A stretch of DNA of 64,000 nt from Sphingobacterium sp. LZ7M1 (GTDB taxonomy: Bacteria > Bacteroidota > Bacteroidia > Sphingobacteriales > Sphingobacteriaceae), in assembly GCF_024296865.1 (NCBI RefSeq), contig NZ_CP101134.1:2728001-2792000 (forward strand), read 5' to 3'. The translations under genes and the position numbers were made by a program. Every line of letters starts with the position of its first letter. The stretch's first letter is position 1. This document shows positions 53,218-63,841 of this stretch, piece after piece. Under the pieces are notes generated by a model. It was given only the letters and a program-made list of their open reading frames with translations. It searched no databases and was not told the DNA's origin.

Positions 53218-53760
53218 CTATTTCGCACTTTCCTTCCGTCGATAATGAAGCTGTACCAAACCAGTCTCGAATGATTTAACCGAATGTAACTCAAGGATTT
53301 GTTCTGTCATATGTTCCTTAAATAGCCGTACCCCCTCTCCCAACAAAACTGGAACTATAGATATGATCAATTCATCAATCAATTCATTTCTTAATAGCTC
53401 ATTGATCAGCTCTGCCCCTCCATCACAGTAAATACCTTTGCCATCAGCAGCTTTCAAATCCTTTACTAATGCAATAACATTACCATTATAAAATTTAATA
53501 TTTCCCTGTGCCGGTCTATCGGAGCTCGTAATCACATAAACCTGACGTTCAGCTTGATCATAATGTTGAACACCTATGGTTCGCTCAACAAAATCAAAAG
53601 TCTTTCTACCAATGATAATTGTATCAATATCTGCGGTAAAATCTGCGTATCCGTAGTCTTCGCCCTGTTTTTCAACTAAATTCAGAAAACTGAGATCATC
53701 ATTTGGCTTAGCGATAAAACCATCTAAACTGCAAGCTATAAAGAGAGATAATTTTCTCAT
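53218..53760 (-). CDS. RibD C-terminal/dihydrofolate-reductase-like protein
   Basis: About 180 residues from MRKLSLFIACSLDGFIAK; a start at 53823 would add 21 residues of non-conserved sequence and is less likely. The fold pattern is that of the RibD C-terminal reductase family: SLDGFIAKP, DTIIIGRKTFDFV, GKGIYCDGGAELINELLRNELIDELIISIVPVLLGEG. These enzymes use NAD(P)H; the small stand-alone forms in Bacteroidota have no defined substrate. Stop 11 bases from the end of the frameshifted gene (convergent). Confidence 0.85.
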   Translation of the reverse strand: MRKLSLFIACSLDGFIAKPNDDLSFLNLVEKQGEDYGYADFTADIDTIIIGRKTFDFVERTIGVQHYDQAERQVYVITSSDRPAQGNIKFYNGNVIALVKDLKAADGKGIYCDGGAELINELLRNELIDELIISIVPVLLGEGVRLFKEHMTEQILELHSVKSFETGLVQLHYRRKESAK

Positions 53761-53984
53761 ATCATCAAGGTTATGGATAAAAAGTAACGGTATTTCCCAA
53801 GAATATCCTCGTATAAATTTCAAATATTTTCTTAAGAAATCTTTAAAAACATTTCAACATTACTAATATTCAACTATTTATTATCAAACTTATTTAAGAT
53901 TTTTAAGTTAATATAATATTAGCTTAACATTGAATCAATCTTAAAACTACATTTTTGCCAAAACACTAAACCGTTTTAATCACT

Positions 53985-56900
53985 ATGAGAAAAACATTAA
54001 TTGTTAGTCTCGCCCTTTGCCTTTCTTATCCCAGTTGGGCAAATGTGGACTTGAGACTTGCTGAGCCATTCAAAGCTATTGGTTCAGAACTACGACAATC
54101 GACTATTCGAGGTGTTGTAAAGGATAAAGATGGAAATCCTTTATCCCCAGTAACAATTACTAACCTGACCACACAGAAGTCTACCAGTACCAATGAAAAT
54201 GGTGAGTTTGAAATCGAAGCTAGTCAAGGGCAGCAGTTGCGAATCAGTTACCTAGGTTTTGAAGCACAAAACGTGACGGTAACATCAAGTAATGTGCAGA
54301 TAACCCTGACTCCTGACGACACCAATCTGGAAGAAGTGATCGTTGTAGGTTATGGAACACAAAAGAAAGCCAACCTTACCGGAGCTGTAGACCAAGTGGG
54401 TCCTGAAGTTTTCGAAGGAAGGGTCTTGGCAAATGCCAGCCAAATGCTGCAGGGTGCTGTTCCTAACTTAAACATTGTTCCTGCTGACGGTAAACCAACC
54501 CGTAATCCTAGTTTCAACATCCGTGGTACCACCTCCATCGGGCAAGGTGGAAGTGCCTTGATCTTAATCGATGGTGTTGAAGGCGATCCTTCCTCACTGA
54601 ACCCCAATGATATCGAATCTGTATCGGTCTTAAAGGATGCTTCATCTTCGGCTATTTATGGATCTCGCGGTACATTCGGTGTGGTATTGATCACAACCAA
54701 AAGAGCTAAGGCAGACCGAACAAGCATTACCTACTCCGGAAATGCTTCATTCCAGAAGCCAATCGCTAGACCCGACTTTATTACAGATGGATATACCTAT
54801 GCTTCCCACTTCTTTACAGCATATAATGCATGGAACAACTATTCATCAATCCCAAGTAAACTGAATAAGACCCAGATCTTTACTACAGAATGGTTAGAAG
54901 AATTCAAACGCCGTAAAGAACAAGGCATTACTGAAGAAGTTACAGTAGATGATAAAGGAAACTACGTTTATTATGGCAATGAGGACTATTATGGCACCCT
55001 GATCAAGGACAACACCTTTGTTCAGGACCATAACCTTTCCATTTCAGGAAACTCCGGTAGATTCGACTATTATCTATCTGGCAGAACTTATGACTACAAC
55101 GGTATGTATAATTTCAATACCGACAATTATAACACGTACAACACTAGAGCTAAAGCAGGAATGCAGGTCAATGATTGGTTAAGGATTACCAATAACATCG
55201 ACTACTCCTATGCTAAATATTGGGATCCTTCGACAGCTGGTGAAGGTGGAAATATCTGGAGAAACATAGCTGATGAAGGTCACCCTTCCTCTCCAATTTT
55301 TAATCCTGATGGCTCCTTCAGTTTCTCGGCAGCCTATACTGTCGGTGATTTCATTTACGGCAAGAATGGTACAGCCACTAAAAACGCTGACCTTCGAAAT
55401 ACCACGGCATTCGAAACTAAATTCTTGGATAACTCCCTGAGAATAAAAGGTGATTTCACCTTCAGGAACCGTGATTTCAATTCTACTCGCGTCCGCGTGC
55501 CAGTTCCATACAGTGTTGCTGAAGGAAAAATGTTGAAACTGGAAACCTCCATGAACAACAATATCTATCTGGTCGACCAACAATGGAAATACCTATTTGG
55601 AAACTTATATGGTGAGTACGAAAAAACCATTGGCGACCATTATTTCAAAGGTTTATTGGGTTATAACTATGAACAACGCGTTTACGAATCAGATTATATC
55701 ACAAAGACAGGGCTTCTGACCGAAGATGTTGACAATATCAACCTAGCTTTAGGTCAAAATACCACCGCAACTGCTGGTTACAACAAATACAGAAACGTTG
55801 GCGTCTTTATGCGTGCTAATTATATCTATAAAGATCGATACCTATTTGAATTCAATGGACGTTACGATGGATCTTCCAAGTTCCCTATCAATGAGCAGTG
55901 GGCCTTTTTCCCTTCTGCATCCGTGGGATGGAGAATCTCGGAAGAACCTTTCTTTGAAGTAGACAAGAGCGCTATCTCCGATTTAAAACTAAGAGGTTCC
56001 TATGGTTCACTTGGAAATGGTAATATTGACCCCTATGCTTTTATGGATCAGTATTCCATCAGTATCTCCAACAGGGTGATTGGCGGGGTTAAAAATCCAT
56101 ATACAGGGGTTCCAGTGGTTATTCCAAACAACCTAACCTGGGAAACTGCAAGAACGGCCAATATAGGTCTGGATCTTTCTGCCATCAATAATAAATTGAC
56201 TTTTACGGCTGATTTCTACCAACGTAAAACATTGAATATGTACACCGTAGGTATGACATTGCCAGATGTATTCGGTGCAGCATCCCCTAAAGGAAACTAT
56301 GCCGACATGACTACCCAAGGTTTTGAACTTTCACTAGGATATAGAGATAGCTTTGAAGCTTCAGGAAGTCCATTTAACTGGTCTGTAAAAGGAACTTTGG
56401 CTGATTATAAATCAACCATCGATCGCTACAACAATGAAACCGGAAACCTTTCTGATTATTATATCGGCCAGACCCTAGGTGAAATATGGGGCTATGAAAC
56501 CCAAGGCCTATTCCAGAACCAAGCGGAAATCGATGCTGCTGCTACACAATCCTTGATTAAATCATCCAATTCTGGTAAGATCTATCCTGGTGATGTACGC
56601 TTTGCTGATTTAGATGGAAATGGTGTCATTGATTATGGAACAAATACCTTGACTGACCATGGTGACAAAAGAATCATCGGTAACAAAGAACCACGTTACA
56701 TCTATAGCTTCAACCTCAACTTGGACTGGAAGAATGTGTACATATCATCCTTTTTCCAAGGTGTTGGTAAGCAACAGTGGTATCCTGGAAACGAATCAAT
56801 CTTCTGGGGACAATATAATAGACCTTACAACAACCTTCCATCTTGGCATGTTGACAATTATTGGACTGAGGACAATCCGAATGGATACTTCCCACGTTAT

Positions 56901-57215
56901 GCAGGATATAATGAATCCATTAAGGTCAATCCACAAACAAGGTTCTTACAGGAAATCTCTTACATCCGTATGAAAAACCTGCAGATAGGCTATAATTTCC
57001 CTAGTTCAATCACTTCAAAACTTAAAGTTCAGAGCCTAAGGATTGGATTATCTGGTGAAAACCTATTTACTTGGTCCCCATTCTACAAAAGGACAAAAGA
57101 TCTAGATGTCGGCAACTTAAGACCTTCAGATCCTGATATCTCGACAGGACATGGTGATGGTTTCAATTACCCGGTTATGAAAAGCTATAGTTTTAACCTA
57201 TCTATCGGATTATAA
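53985..57215 (+). CDS. susC: SusC/RagA-type TonB-linked outer membrane protein
   Basis: A 1076-residue SusC-type transporter. It has a signal peptide (ending near SWA), a carboxypeptidase-regulatory-like domain (GVVKDKDGNPLSPVTI ... LGFEAQ), a plug domain beginning EEVIVVGYGTQKKANLTGAV with the RGTTSIGQGG region, and a large beta-barrel ending in a hydrophobic residue (SIGL). It imports a bound oligosaccharide or peptide with TonB energy, together with SusD encoded 2 bases downstream. The upstream leader contains TACATTTTTG, a loose -7-type sequence, with TTG 15 bases before it. No adjacent sigma/anti-sigma or glycoside-hydrolase genes, so the ligand cannot be inferred. Confidence 0.93.
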   Translation: MRKTLIVSLALCLSYPSWANVDLRLAEPFKAIGSELRQSTIRGVVKDKDGNPLSPVTITNLTTQKSTSTNENGEFEIEASQGQQLRISYLGFEAQNVTVTSSNVQITLTPDDTNLEEVIVVGYGTQKKANLTGAVDQVGPEVFEGRVLANASQMLQGAVPNLNIVPADGKPTRNPSFNIRGTTSIGQGGSALILIDGVEGDPSSLNPNDIESVSVLKDASSSAIYGSRGTFGVVLITTKRAKADRTSITYSGNASFQKPIARPDFITDGYTYASHFFTAYNAWNNYSSIPSKLNKTQIFTTEWLEEFKRRKEQGITEEVTVDDKGNYVYYGNEDYYGTLIKDNTFVQDHNLSISGNSGRFDYYLSGRTYDYNGMYNFNTDNYNTYNTRAKAGMQVNDWLRITNNIDYSYAKYWDPSTAGEGGNIWRNIADEGHPSSPIFNPDGSFSFSAAYTVGDFIYGKNGTATKNADLRNTTAFETKFLDNSLRIKGDFTFRNRDFNSTRVRVPVPYSVAEGKMLKLETSMNNNIYLVDQQWKYLFGNLYGEYEKTIGDHYFKGLLGYNYEQRVYESDYITKTGLLTEDVDNINLALGQNTTATAGYNKYRNVGVFMRANYIYKDRYLFEFNGRYDGSSKFPINEQWAFFPSASVGWRISEEPFFEVDKSAISDLKLRGSYGSLGNGNIDPYAFMDQYSISISNRVIGGVKNPYTGVPVVIPNNLTWETARTANIGLDLSAINNKLTFTADFYQRKTLNMYTVGMTLPDVFGAASPKGNYADMTTQGFELSLGYRDSFEASGSPFNWSVKGTLADYKSTIDRYNNETGNLSDYYIGQTLGEIWGYETQGLFQNQAEIDAAATQSLIKSSNSGKIYPGDVRFADLDGNGVIDYGTNTLTDHGDKRIIGNKEPRYIYSFNLNLDWKNVYISSFFQGVGKQQWYPGNESIFWGQYNRPYNNLPSWHVDNYWTEDNPNGYFPRYAGYNESIKVNPQTRFLQEISYIRMKNLQIGYNFPSSITSKLKVQSLRIGLSGENLFTWSPFYKRTKDLDVGNLRPSDPDISTGHGDGFNYPVMKSYSFNLSIGL

Positions 57216-57217
57216 TC

Positions 57218-58987
57218 ATGAAAACATTAAGAAATTTATTATATCTACCTGCTATCGCATTGCTGTTCAGTTCTTGTGAACTATCTGAAATGCCCCAAGC
57301 AACCGCAACCGAAGATGATATCTTTGGAACCGAAAACGGATTGAAAACCTACAGTATTTCATTCTACAACAATATTACCTCCGGTTCAGATGCCTATAAG
57401 GGCGATGCCATGACCGATTATTCTGTGGTCAATAGCCTTAATGACTTTATGGTCAAGGGAGCCTATTCTCCTGAAGTGAGTTCGGGCTGGTCTTGGTCTA
57501 CCTTAAGGAACATCAACCAAATGATCGTCAAGAACAACCGTGAGGAGGTTAATGAAACGATCCGTAATAACTATACCGGACTGGCTCGATTCTTCAGGGC
57601 TTGGTTCTATTATAATATGGTCGTACGATTTGGAGATGTGCCATGGATAGACCATCCAATCTCGCAAGATGAAAGGGAAGTTCTTTTTGCAAAGCAGGAC
57701 TCTCGGGAGGTAGTAGTAAAGCACATCTTGGAAGACCTTGACTATGCCTACCAAAACATCACTGAAAGTGCAGGCGACGGTACGGTAATCAACAAATGGA
57801 CTGCCCTTGGCCTAAAAACCAGAGTGGCACTATTCGAAGGGACCTTCCGTAAATACCATGCACTTGATCTACCAACAAAACCAGATGATTTCTTTAAAAT
57901 GGTGGTTGATGCCGGCGATATCCTGATGTCAAAAGGTCCTTATTCCCTGAATACTGCCCAAGGGGTTAAATTATCCCAAAGGCAGCTGTTTATCAGCAAT
58001 ACGCCGGTTACCTCTGAGGTTATGCTAGCTGTAGCATTCAGCAAGGAATTGGCCATCTTAAATGATGCCAACTGGTGGTGGACTTCCGCAACCTACGGTC
58101 CTAGATTGAGCTTGTCCAGGGAATTTGTGAACAGCATATTGAATATCGATGGAACTCCATATACCGACCGTGCTAACTACAAAACCGAAGAATTCTTTGA
58201 GGAAACCCAAAACAGGGACAATCGCCTTTCGCAGTTGATCCGTACACCCGGTTACAAACGCAATGATGCTCCAGCTCCGCCCAACTTCAGCAGCTTTACC
58301 TATACGGGTTATCAGCCTATCAAATATACTTTGGATGATAGCTTCTATGACAATGGTGGCTACAACACCAATGCTGTCCCGTTGATGCGCTTTGCAGAGG
58401 TTTTATTAAATTATGCAGAGGCAAAAGCTGAATTAAAGCAATTATCGGCTTCAGATTGGCAAAAGACCATTGGTGCACTTCGCGCTCGCGCGGGGGTGAC
58501 TGGAGGAACCAATGCATTACCTTCAAAAGTAGACCCTTTCCTTCAAAAGACCTTCTTCCCTAAGATTTCTGACCCTATCCTCTTAGAGATTCGTCGGGAA
58601 AGACAGGTAGAACTTGCATTAGAAGGTTTCAGATTCAATGATTTGAAGCGTTGGAAATTAGGTGAATTGATGGCAAACCTACCTTGGACGGGTATCTATG
58701 TGCCAGCCTTGAATACTTTAATGGATTTAGACCATGATGGTAAGATGGATGTTGTGTTCTACGATGGCAGTCAATCTGGACCATCCATCACAGTACCTTC
58801 AGGTGTTGCTAAAGTCGCTATCGGTGGAAAGGCTACCAACTTTCAAACCCTCACTGCAGATAAACATTTGGAATGGTTCAAGGCCCAGCCCCGTACTTGG
58901 GACCCTAATAACAAACAATACCTGTACCCAATCCCGGCTACAGCCATCGTAAAAAATGAAAACCTGGTACAGAACCCAGGTTGGTAA
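57218..58987 (+). CDS. susD: SusD/RagB-type nutrient-binding lipoprotein
   Basis: A 589-residue surface lipoprotein with the signal LPAIALLFSSC (Cys20) and the SusD repeat-rich helical fold: LARFFRAWFYYNMVVRFGDVPW, LNYAEAKAEL and LEIRRERQVELALEGFRFNDLKRW. It caps the SusC barrel and binds the substrate. It starts 2 bases after susC and ends before a strong terminator, so the operon is just these two genes. Confidence 0.93.
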   Translation: MKTLRNLLYLPAIALLFSSCELSEMPQATATEDDIFGTENGLKTYSISFYNNITSGSDAYKGDAMTDYSVVNSLNDFMVKGAYSPEVSSGWSWSTLRNINQMIVKNNREEVNETIRNNYTGLARFFRAWFYYNMVVRFGDVPWIDHPISQDEREVLFAKQDSREVVVKHILEDLDYAYQNITESAGDGTVINKWTALGLKTRVALFEGTFRKYHALDLPTKPDDFFKMVVDAGDILMSKGPYSLNTAQGVKLSQRQLFISNTPVTSEVMLAVAFSKELAILNDANWWWTSATYGPRLSLSREFVNSILNIDGTPYTDRANYKTEEFFEETQNRDNRLSQLIRTPGYKRNDAPAPPNFSSFTYTGYQPIKYTLDDSFYDNGGYNTNAVPLMRFAEVLLNYAEAKAELKQLSASDWQKTIGALRARAGVTGGTNALPSKVDPFLQKTFFPKISDPILLEIRRERQVELALEGFRFNDLKRWKLGELMANLPWTGIYVPALNTLMDLDHDGKMDVVFYDGSQSGPSITVPSGVAKVAIGGKATNFQTLTADKHLEWFKAQPRTWDPNNKQYLYPIPATAIVKNENLVQNPGW

Positions 58988-59011
58988 AATAAAATGAATT
59001 ATCGTTTTCCA

Positions 59012-59040
59012 GTGGCTGCTAGATCTAGCAGCCACTTTTT
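59012..59040 (+). terminator. Terminator of the susCD operon
   Basis: A 24-base perfect palindrome (GTGGCTGCTAGA and its complement, 59012-59035) followed by a T-run starting at 59036, just beyond the susD stop. The next gene, on the minus strand, ends at 59041, so the T-run directly abuts its stop codon. Confidence 0.85.
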
Positions 59041-62000
59041 TTATATATCCCCAATTTCATTGACAACAAACCATTTATTCCTTAGATCCATAGGCGTACT
59101 AACCTGTGGCCTACCTTCAGCATCCCGATAAGAGACTGTTTGCCTATAGACAAAATTACCCCAATTCCGATTCAGGTCATTCTGCAATGGCCACAGGTTG
59201 GCAACCTGATCGCGTCCGCCAAAGCCTAGGTCCTTAACATGGTCAAAATCATAACCCGATAAGGTCAAGTGATAATTCTCTGTCATCAACCTCCTGAACC
59301 TATCCTTTTCGGCACCCGAACCTGAAGTTGAACTCCGTTGCAATTTATCCCCTATCCGCACAAAGTTCTCACTGTCCACCCCAATCATAATAAACTCAGT
59401 CCCTTCGCCTGGCATTTCATTCCTGCCACTATAGCCCCTTCTCGTGGTCGGCGGAAGCTCCACACGGGTCTTACGATCAGCTGGCGCTGATTCTATAGGA
59501 TCTGGTGGGACCATGCCTCTACTTCGCCATAAAGAATCTTTCGGAATCAGATCGGTTATCGCAAGCACATGCCCGCGTTTGGTCCAGCGGATTGCAATCG
59601 GATTTTCATAGCTACCATCCGGCAGATCGCCCTCAGAGATCAAAATAGCGACATGTTCAGAAAGGTTATTCAACAGACTATCCAACCTGGCCTTTTTAGC
59701 TAAAAAGGCAGCCCGTCTTTCTTCTGGAGGCAATGTGCGAGGAATAAAGTTCATTTTTTCCCGGTCTATTTCCTGGGCTATAGGTAAGGCCGCTTGCTGT
59801 GCCCTTCGCTTGTCATCATCATTGGCAACAGGCACATTACGGATAAAACTTTCAAATGTGGTCCCCCTTCTACTGGCAACCATCAAAGTCGCATTCTCTT
59901 CTTCACCATCAAAATAAAGCTCATGGTCCCTACCATCTCTGGCCCTGAAGGATTTCATCGCGGTCCACCAGCCAACCAGTGCTGCTATGGCTTCCCTACC
60001 CCTGTCGACCAGCCAATCTCCGGCCGCCAACAATCGGTCTACCAACCAATCGATTTTCTCATCGATCCATTCCTCAGCTCGGGTAGCCATTTCCCTAATC
60101 CTTCTTCCGACCCGACTCATGCTGACCTGATTGGACAAAAACTCCAAGAACAACGGTATTGCCCGCTGCAAATTGTTTTCAAAACGCAATGCGGCATTCA
60201 TAAAGGTACCTGCCATTACTTCCCCCACATTATCCAGCACGCCTTCTACCAATTCCAAGATCTCCCTCGCCCTATCGATCGCTGTTTCGACTGCCCGATA
60301 AAAAGTAACTATGGAATTGACTACCGCCATGATACCCGTAGGATCCAACATGCTGACCAGCCTTGCACTTACCCGGGTGATAATATTGCTCACTAGCCAG
60401 TCGATAACCGAATCCACCAAGGTCTGCAACAGTTCAGCTCCACGATCCCGGATCATCGTAATGATCTCATCCAAGCTGTGCTCATGCAGGGCAACAACCC
60501 AACTCCAGGCCTGTCCGGCGGCACGACCGATCCTACTGATCCACAGCCTTACCCTTGCAGCCAATTCTGCCCCTCTTTTCCGCTCAATGCTCCGATAGAC
60601 CTTTTCCATTCCCACACTGAACAGACTGCCCAACATCCTGAAGATCTCCGTAAAATTAAAGGCCCTAGGTATATAGATCGGACTTCCTTGGACGGCATCA
60701 AACAGCCAGGTCGTAAATCCTTCCCTTAGATGGGTCCATTTACGCTCAAAGAAACCGATAAAGCCCAGCTTGGCCGTCTGCAGCATATTCACAAAGAATA
60801 CCCTAGGCCTTTCGATGATACTGTCAAATACTTCAAAGGCTTTATTGAAGACTCTGACTGCCAACTCAGCTGGAAACCTTAATACCTCGAGCAACAGATT
60901 AAACACCTCCCATAATGCTCCCTTTACATCTCCATGGACAAACATCATGTTCAGTATGAGCATGCACCGGGTCCGCATGGCGGTCCAAGCACCTTCCACA
61001 TCCTGAACCTCCCGGAGCAATGGAATATGCTTAAATATATATTTCACAAAAAATGCAATTATTTTATCCCGTATACATTTCGGGATCCTATGGAAGAGGT
61101 CATCCAAGATCAAGAATCCCAATTGAATATAATTGGTCATCGCACGGCCTATCTTTGCCAATATTCTCGTGATCGGTTGTAAGAATATCCTGATCCGAGC
61201 AAAGGCAAGCTGCAGATTGACGATCAGCTGGGTAGCCTGTACATTCGCCCATGCTTCCAACTCCACAAACTTTTCCGTCAACCAATTCACCGCCATATTG
61301 ATAGCCGTAAGCATCAAGGCAGAAACATCCTGCGGGATACTTTGCAAGGAAATTACTGCCGTATGCAAAGTACCGCTGATCATTGCGATCTTAGCGCGCA
61401 AGAAAGTACTCAAACTTTGGATCGCCTGAAACAGGCCCGGAATCAATACCCCATTGATAAAACCTCTTTCTCGAATGATGGCATCCCGATGTATGATATA
61501 ATGCCTGATCCTTGATACCGCATACATAATGCCGGTTATCATAGCTCCAGCAACAATAAATGGCCCCGCAGGAGATAACAGCAGAATAATGCCACCCAAT
61601 ATCATCAATTGGGTTTTATAAGGTTCCAAGGCTTGCTTCACCTCTTCCCATAGACTCAGGACCTTCCTTTTTACCTGTTCCCAAAGACTATCCTGATCAT
61701 CACCTTCAAAACCTATCGCCCTGGCAAACCAATGCCATATATCCGCATAGACCGAAATAACGGTCTGAATATGGTTCCATATCCTTTCCGCTACCCATTT
61801 GATACCATCCCAGATCCTGCCGAAGATCCTGGAGACAAAATCCCAGATCGGCTTCCCGATATCGTTCCATACATGGTCGATAAATCGCTTGATCGGAGCC
61901 AAAAAGGTCTTGATCCTATCGAGAACGGGATCTGCAATCCCTTCCAATATATTGTTGATAAAGTCTGTCGCTTCCACAAATGGCGAACAGTCCCCCTGTT

Positions 62001-63321
62001 TCAAGCGCTCAATGGCCGTAACCATCCAAGCCCTGAAAAGATGGAAATTGGTCTTGATCAGACTGATAATGGAAGCTCCCAACCGAATCGGTTCACTAAA
62101 GGTATTCACGGTGCTGTTCACAAAGTCGGCTACTTTCCCCTTCGCCCAATTGCTGAAACCCTGTACCCTAAATATGTCGTAGACCTCAGGCGAAGCCTCC
62201 CTCAGCAGGGACCAAAGGGCCTCTTTGGCCTGCTCCATTAAAAAGCCATCCTCCTCATCCTGCTTGGCAATTTTCTTATCCGTACTGCTCAAACTCGGAT
62301 TTACTGCCGCATGTGCTGGATTAGGGCCAGCAGTATGGGCAGACTTTTGCTGCACCTGCTTCGGTCTTGCCCCGCCCTGCTGTATGGTATGGGTCAGTTC
62401 ATGGGCCAAGAGATGCATGCCCGCATGACTGTTCACATCAAACTTTCCTGTATTAAAATAAATATCATTCCCATGGGTGAAGGCCTGCGCATGCAGATCC
62501 CTACTCATTTGAACCGCCATGCTATGATCATGGATCCGAACCTGCGAAAAGTCAACCCCAAAGGAATTTTCCATCTGCCTCAATAAAGCCTCCGGCAATG
62601 GACGACCCGCTCCTTTCGAAGCAGATAGGTTATTCTCTACTGACGTCTGAGCCTTATTCCTGAATGCATTCAGGCTGTTAGCCTTTCGCTGCATCGTATT
62701 ATCCCTTTCCCTTTCATCAGCCTTACGTTCCAAGTTTACCGCTCTTCTAACCTCGGATTCATTTTGAAGCTGATGTCTAGATCTGTTCCTTAAGGTTCGC
62801 CGATTTTGAGGCCGCAGTTTCATCTCCCGCCTTTTCCCATCTTCCAGGACTACGCTCATCTGGCTCTCATTAGCATCCGCCTGTTTCTGAAGCGTTTTAT
62901 CCTCCCGATCCTGCTCTTTCCGCTTGCTTTTATCTTTGTCTTCCTCCTTCAACTGAACCTCTTCATTCCCTGTTTCCTTGCGTTGCAGCTTTTCCTCCTG
63001 CGCACATTGATCACATTTTCTCTGAACCAATGGTGTAATCGAAGGTTTCAGCTCATCCTTCTCCTTTCCCGCGTTTTCCTTCTCTTCCATCTTCTGAACT
63101 ACCCGATCGGCAGTAGCATCGGCCTCCTTCTCATACCGGTCATTCGGCTCAGAAACATTCAACTTCGGCTGAACAAAAAATGAAGAGCTCTCCGACTTCC
63201 TCTGAAAGAAATCAGCATGGGTGGCACTATCGCAAAAAAATGAAGAATCAGCCCCTTTAGAGAAAAAAGAGCTGCTCGATTTGGCAGGACTTGCCACTGA
63301 CTTTGCTTCAGCAGCTTTCAT
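59041..63321 (-). CDS. Large DUF4157 (eCIS core) protein with HNH-like C-terminus
   Basis: A 1426-residue protein. N-terminus: Ser/Phe-rich SSFF motifs and QPKLNVSEPNDRYEKEADATAD, the usual entry to DUF4157 proteins, then a CDQC motif (about 103-106) and Lys/Glu-rich linkers. The DUF4157 domain (about 235-325) holds the zinc-protease signature HELTH (307-311). A very long helical midsection (roughly 350-1170) is full of amphipathic Trp/Ile helices. The C-terminus has an HNH-like DHVKDLGFGG...NLWPL...N (His near 1361), suggesting a nuclease toxin. DUF4157 proteins are often cargo of contractile injection systems. No eCIS genes lie in this window; the cleavage model is inferred. Confidence 0.85.
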   Translation of the reverse strand: MKAAEAKSVASPAKSSSSFFSKGADSSFFCDSATHADFFQRKSESSSFFVQPKLNVSEPNDRYEKEADATADRVVQKMEEKENAGKEKDELKPSITPLVQRKCDQCAQEEKLQRKETGNEEVQLKEEDKDKSKRKEQDREDKTLQKQADANESQMSVVLEDGKRREMKLRPQNRRTLRNRSRHQLQNESEVRRAVNLERKADERERDNTMQRKANSLNAFRNKAQTSVENNLSASKGAGRPLPEALLRQMENSFGVDFSQVRIHDHSMAVQMSRDLHAQAFTHGNDIYFNTGKFDVNSHAGMHLLAHELTHTIQQGGARPKQVQQKSAHTAGPNPAHAAVNPSLSSTDKKIAKQDEEDGFLMEQAKEALWSLLREASPEVYDIFRVQGFSNWAKGKVADFVNSTVNTFSEPIRLGASIISLIKTNFHLFRAWMVTAIERLKQGDCSPFVEATDFINNILEGIADPVLDRIKTFLAPIKRFIDHVWNDIGKPIWDFVSRIFGRIWDGIKWVAERIWNHIQTVISVYADIWHWFARAIGFEGDDQDSLWEQVKRKVLSLWEEVKQALEPYKTQLMILGGIILLLSPAGPFIVAGAMITGIMYAVSRIRHYIIHRDAIIRERGFINGVLIPGLFQAIQSLSTFLRAKIAMISGTLHTAVISLQSIPQDVSALMLTAINMAVNWLTEKFVELEAWANVQATQLIVNLQLAFARIRIFLQPITRILAKIGRAMTNYIQLGFLILDDLFHRIPKCIRDKIIAFFVKYIFKHIPLLREVQDVEGAWTAMRTRCMLILNMMFVHGDVKGALWEVFNLLLEVLRFPAELAVRVFNKAFEVFDSIIERPRVFFVNMLQTAKLGFIGFFERKWTHLREGFTTWLFDAVQGSPIYIPRAFNFTEIFRMLGSLFSVGMEKVYRSIERKRGAELAARVRLWISRIGRAAGQAWSWVVALHEHSLDEIITMIRDRGAELLQTLVDSVIDWLVSNIITRVSARLVSMLDPTGIMAVVNSIVTFYRAVETAIDRAREILELVEGVLDNVGEVMAGTFMNAALRFENNLQRAIPLFLEFLSNQVSMSRVGRRIREMATRAEEWIDEKIDWLVDRLLAAGDWLVDRGREAIAALVGWWTAMKSFRARDGRDHELYFDGEEENATLMVASRRGTTFESFIRNVPVANDDDKRRAQQAALPIAQEIDREKMNFIPRTLPPEERRAAFLAKKARLDSLLNNLSEHVAILISEGDLPDGSYENPIAIRWTKRGHVLAITDLIPKDSLWRSRGMVPPDPIESAPADRKTRVELPPTTRRGYSGRNEMPGEGTEFIMIGVDSENFVRIGDKLQRSSTSGSGAEKDRFRRLMTENYHLTLSGYDFDHVKDLGFGGRDQVANLWPLQNDLNRNWGNFVYRQTVSYRDAEGRPQVSTPMDLRNKWFVVNEIGDI

Positions 63322-63445
63322 ATCGGAATCGTTAAGACATATCCCTTAAATTTCCGCAGGAAATGCAGAAATAGCAATAGCTAGCAGTAGTCAATTTATA
63401 AAAGAAGAGACGGCCTAAGATCCTATAATGAAAAGCTCAGAATAT

Positions 63446-63841
63446 TTAACCCTTTAGCTCGGTATAGATTTCGATCAGGTTACTCTCTGGATCGCGGAAA
63501 TGGGCAACCCGAATCCCCCAGTCATCCATATCCATCGGAACCGTAATAAAATCAATGCCCTTTTTCTTTAAGTCCTCAAAAGATGCATCAACATCATCAA
63601 CCTCCAAGATCAAGGCAAATTGATCATTCGACCCACGCCTGTTCTCCATCGCCGAAATACCCAAGGCCATATTCATCAACTCCGACTTAAAAAGCGCCAA
63701 GCCCCCAGGAATCCCAATGTTAAAACTGGCGTAAACCTCCCCCACATCCCCATGTGCACATTCCAGACCTAAAGTCTCCTTGTAAAATGTAAAGCAACTG
63801 TCAAAGTCCCTGACCATTAACCTGATATTGTTGAGTTTCAT
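63446..63841 (-). CDS. VOC family protein (glyoxalase/bleomycin-resistance-like)
   Basis: A 131-residue single VOC domain. It starts MKLNNIRLMVRDFDSCFTFYKETLGLE, then an acidic stretch, and ends GIRVAHFRDPESNLIEIYTEL with the metal-binding Glu of the family. Substrate unknown. The gene stands alone, with about 160 gene-free bases to the end of the window. Confidence 0.9.
   Translation of the reverse strand: MKLNNIRLMVRDFDSCFTFYKETLGLECAHGDVGEVYASFNIGIPGGLALFKSELMNMALGISAMENRRGSNDQFALILEVDDVDASFEDLKKKGIDFITVPMDMDDWGIRVAHFRDPESNLIEIYTELKG

Noticed and set aside
59735..63183. Many plus-strand open frames of 60-200 codons across the DUF4157 gene
   Set aside because: They lie antisense to a continuous 1426-codon gene with recognisable motifs and have Pro/His/Ser-rich shadow-type composition.
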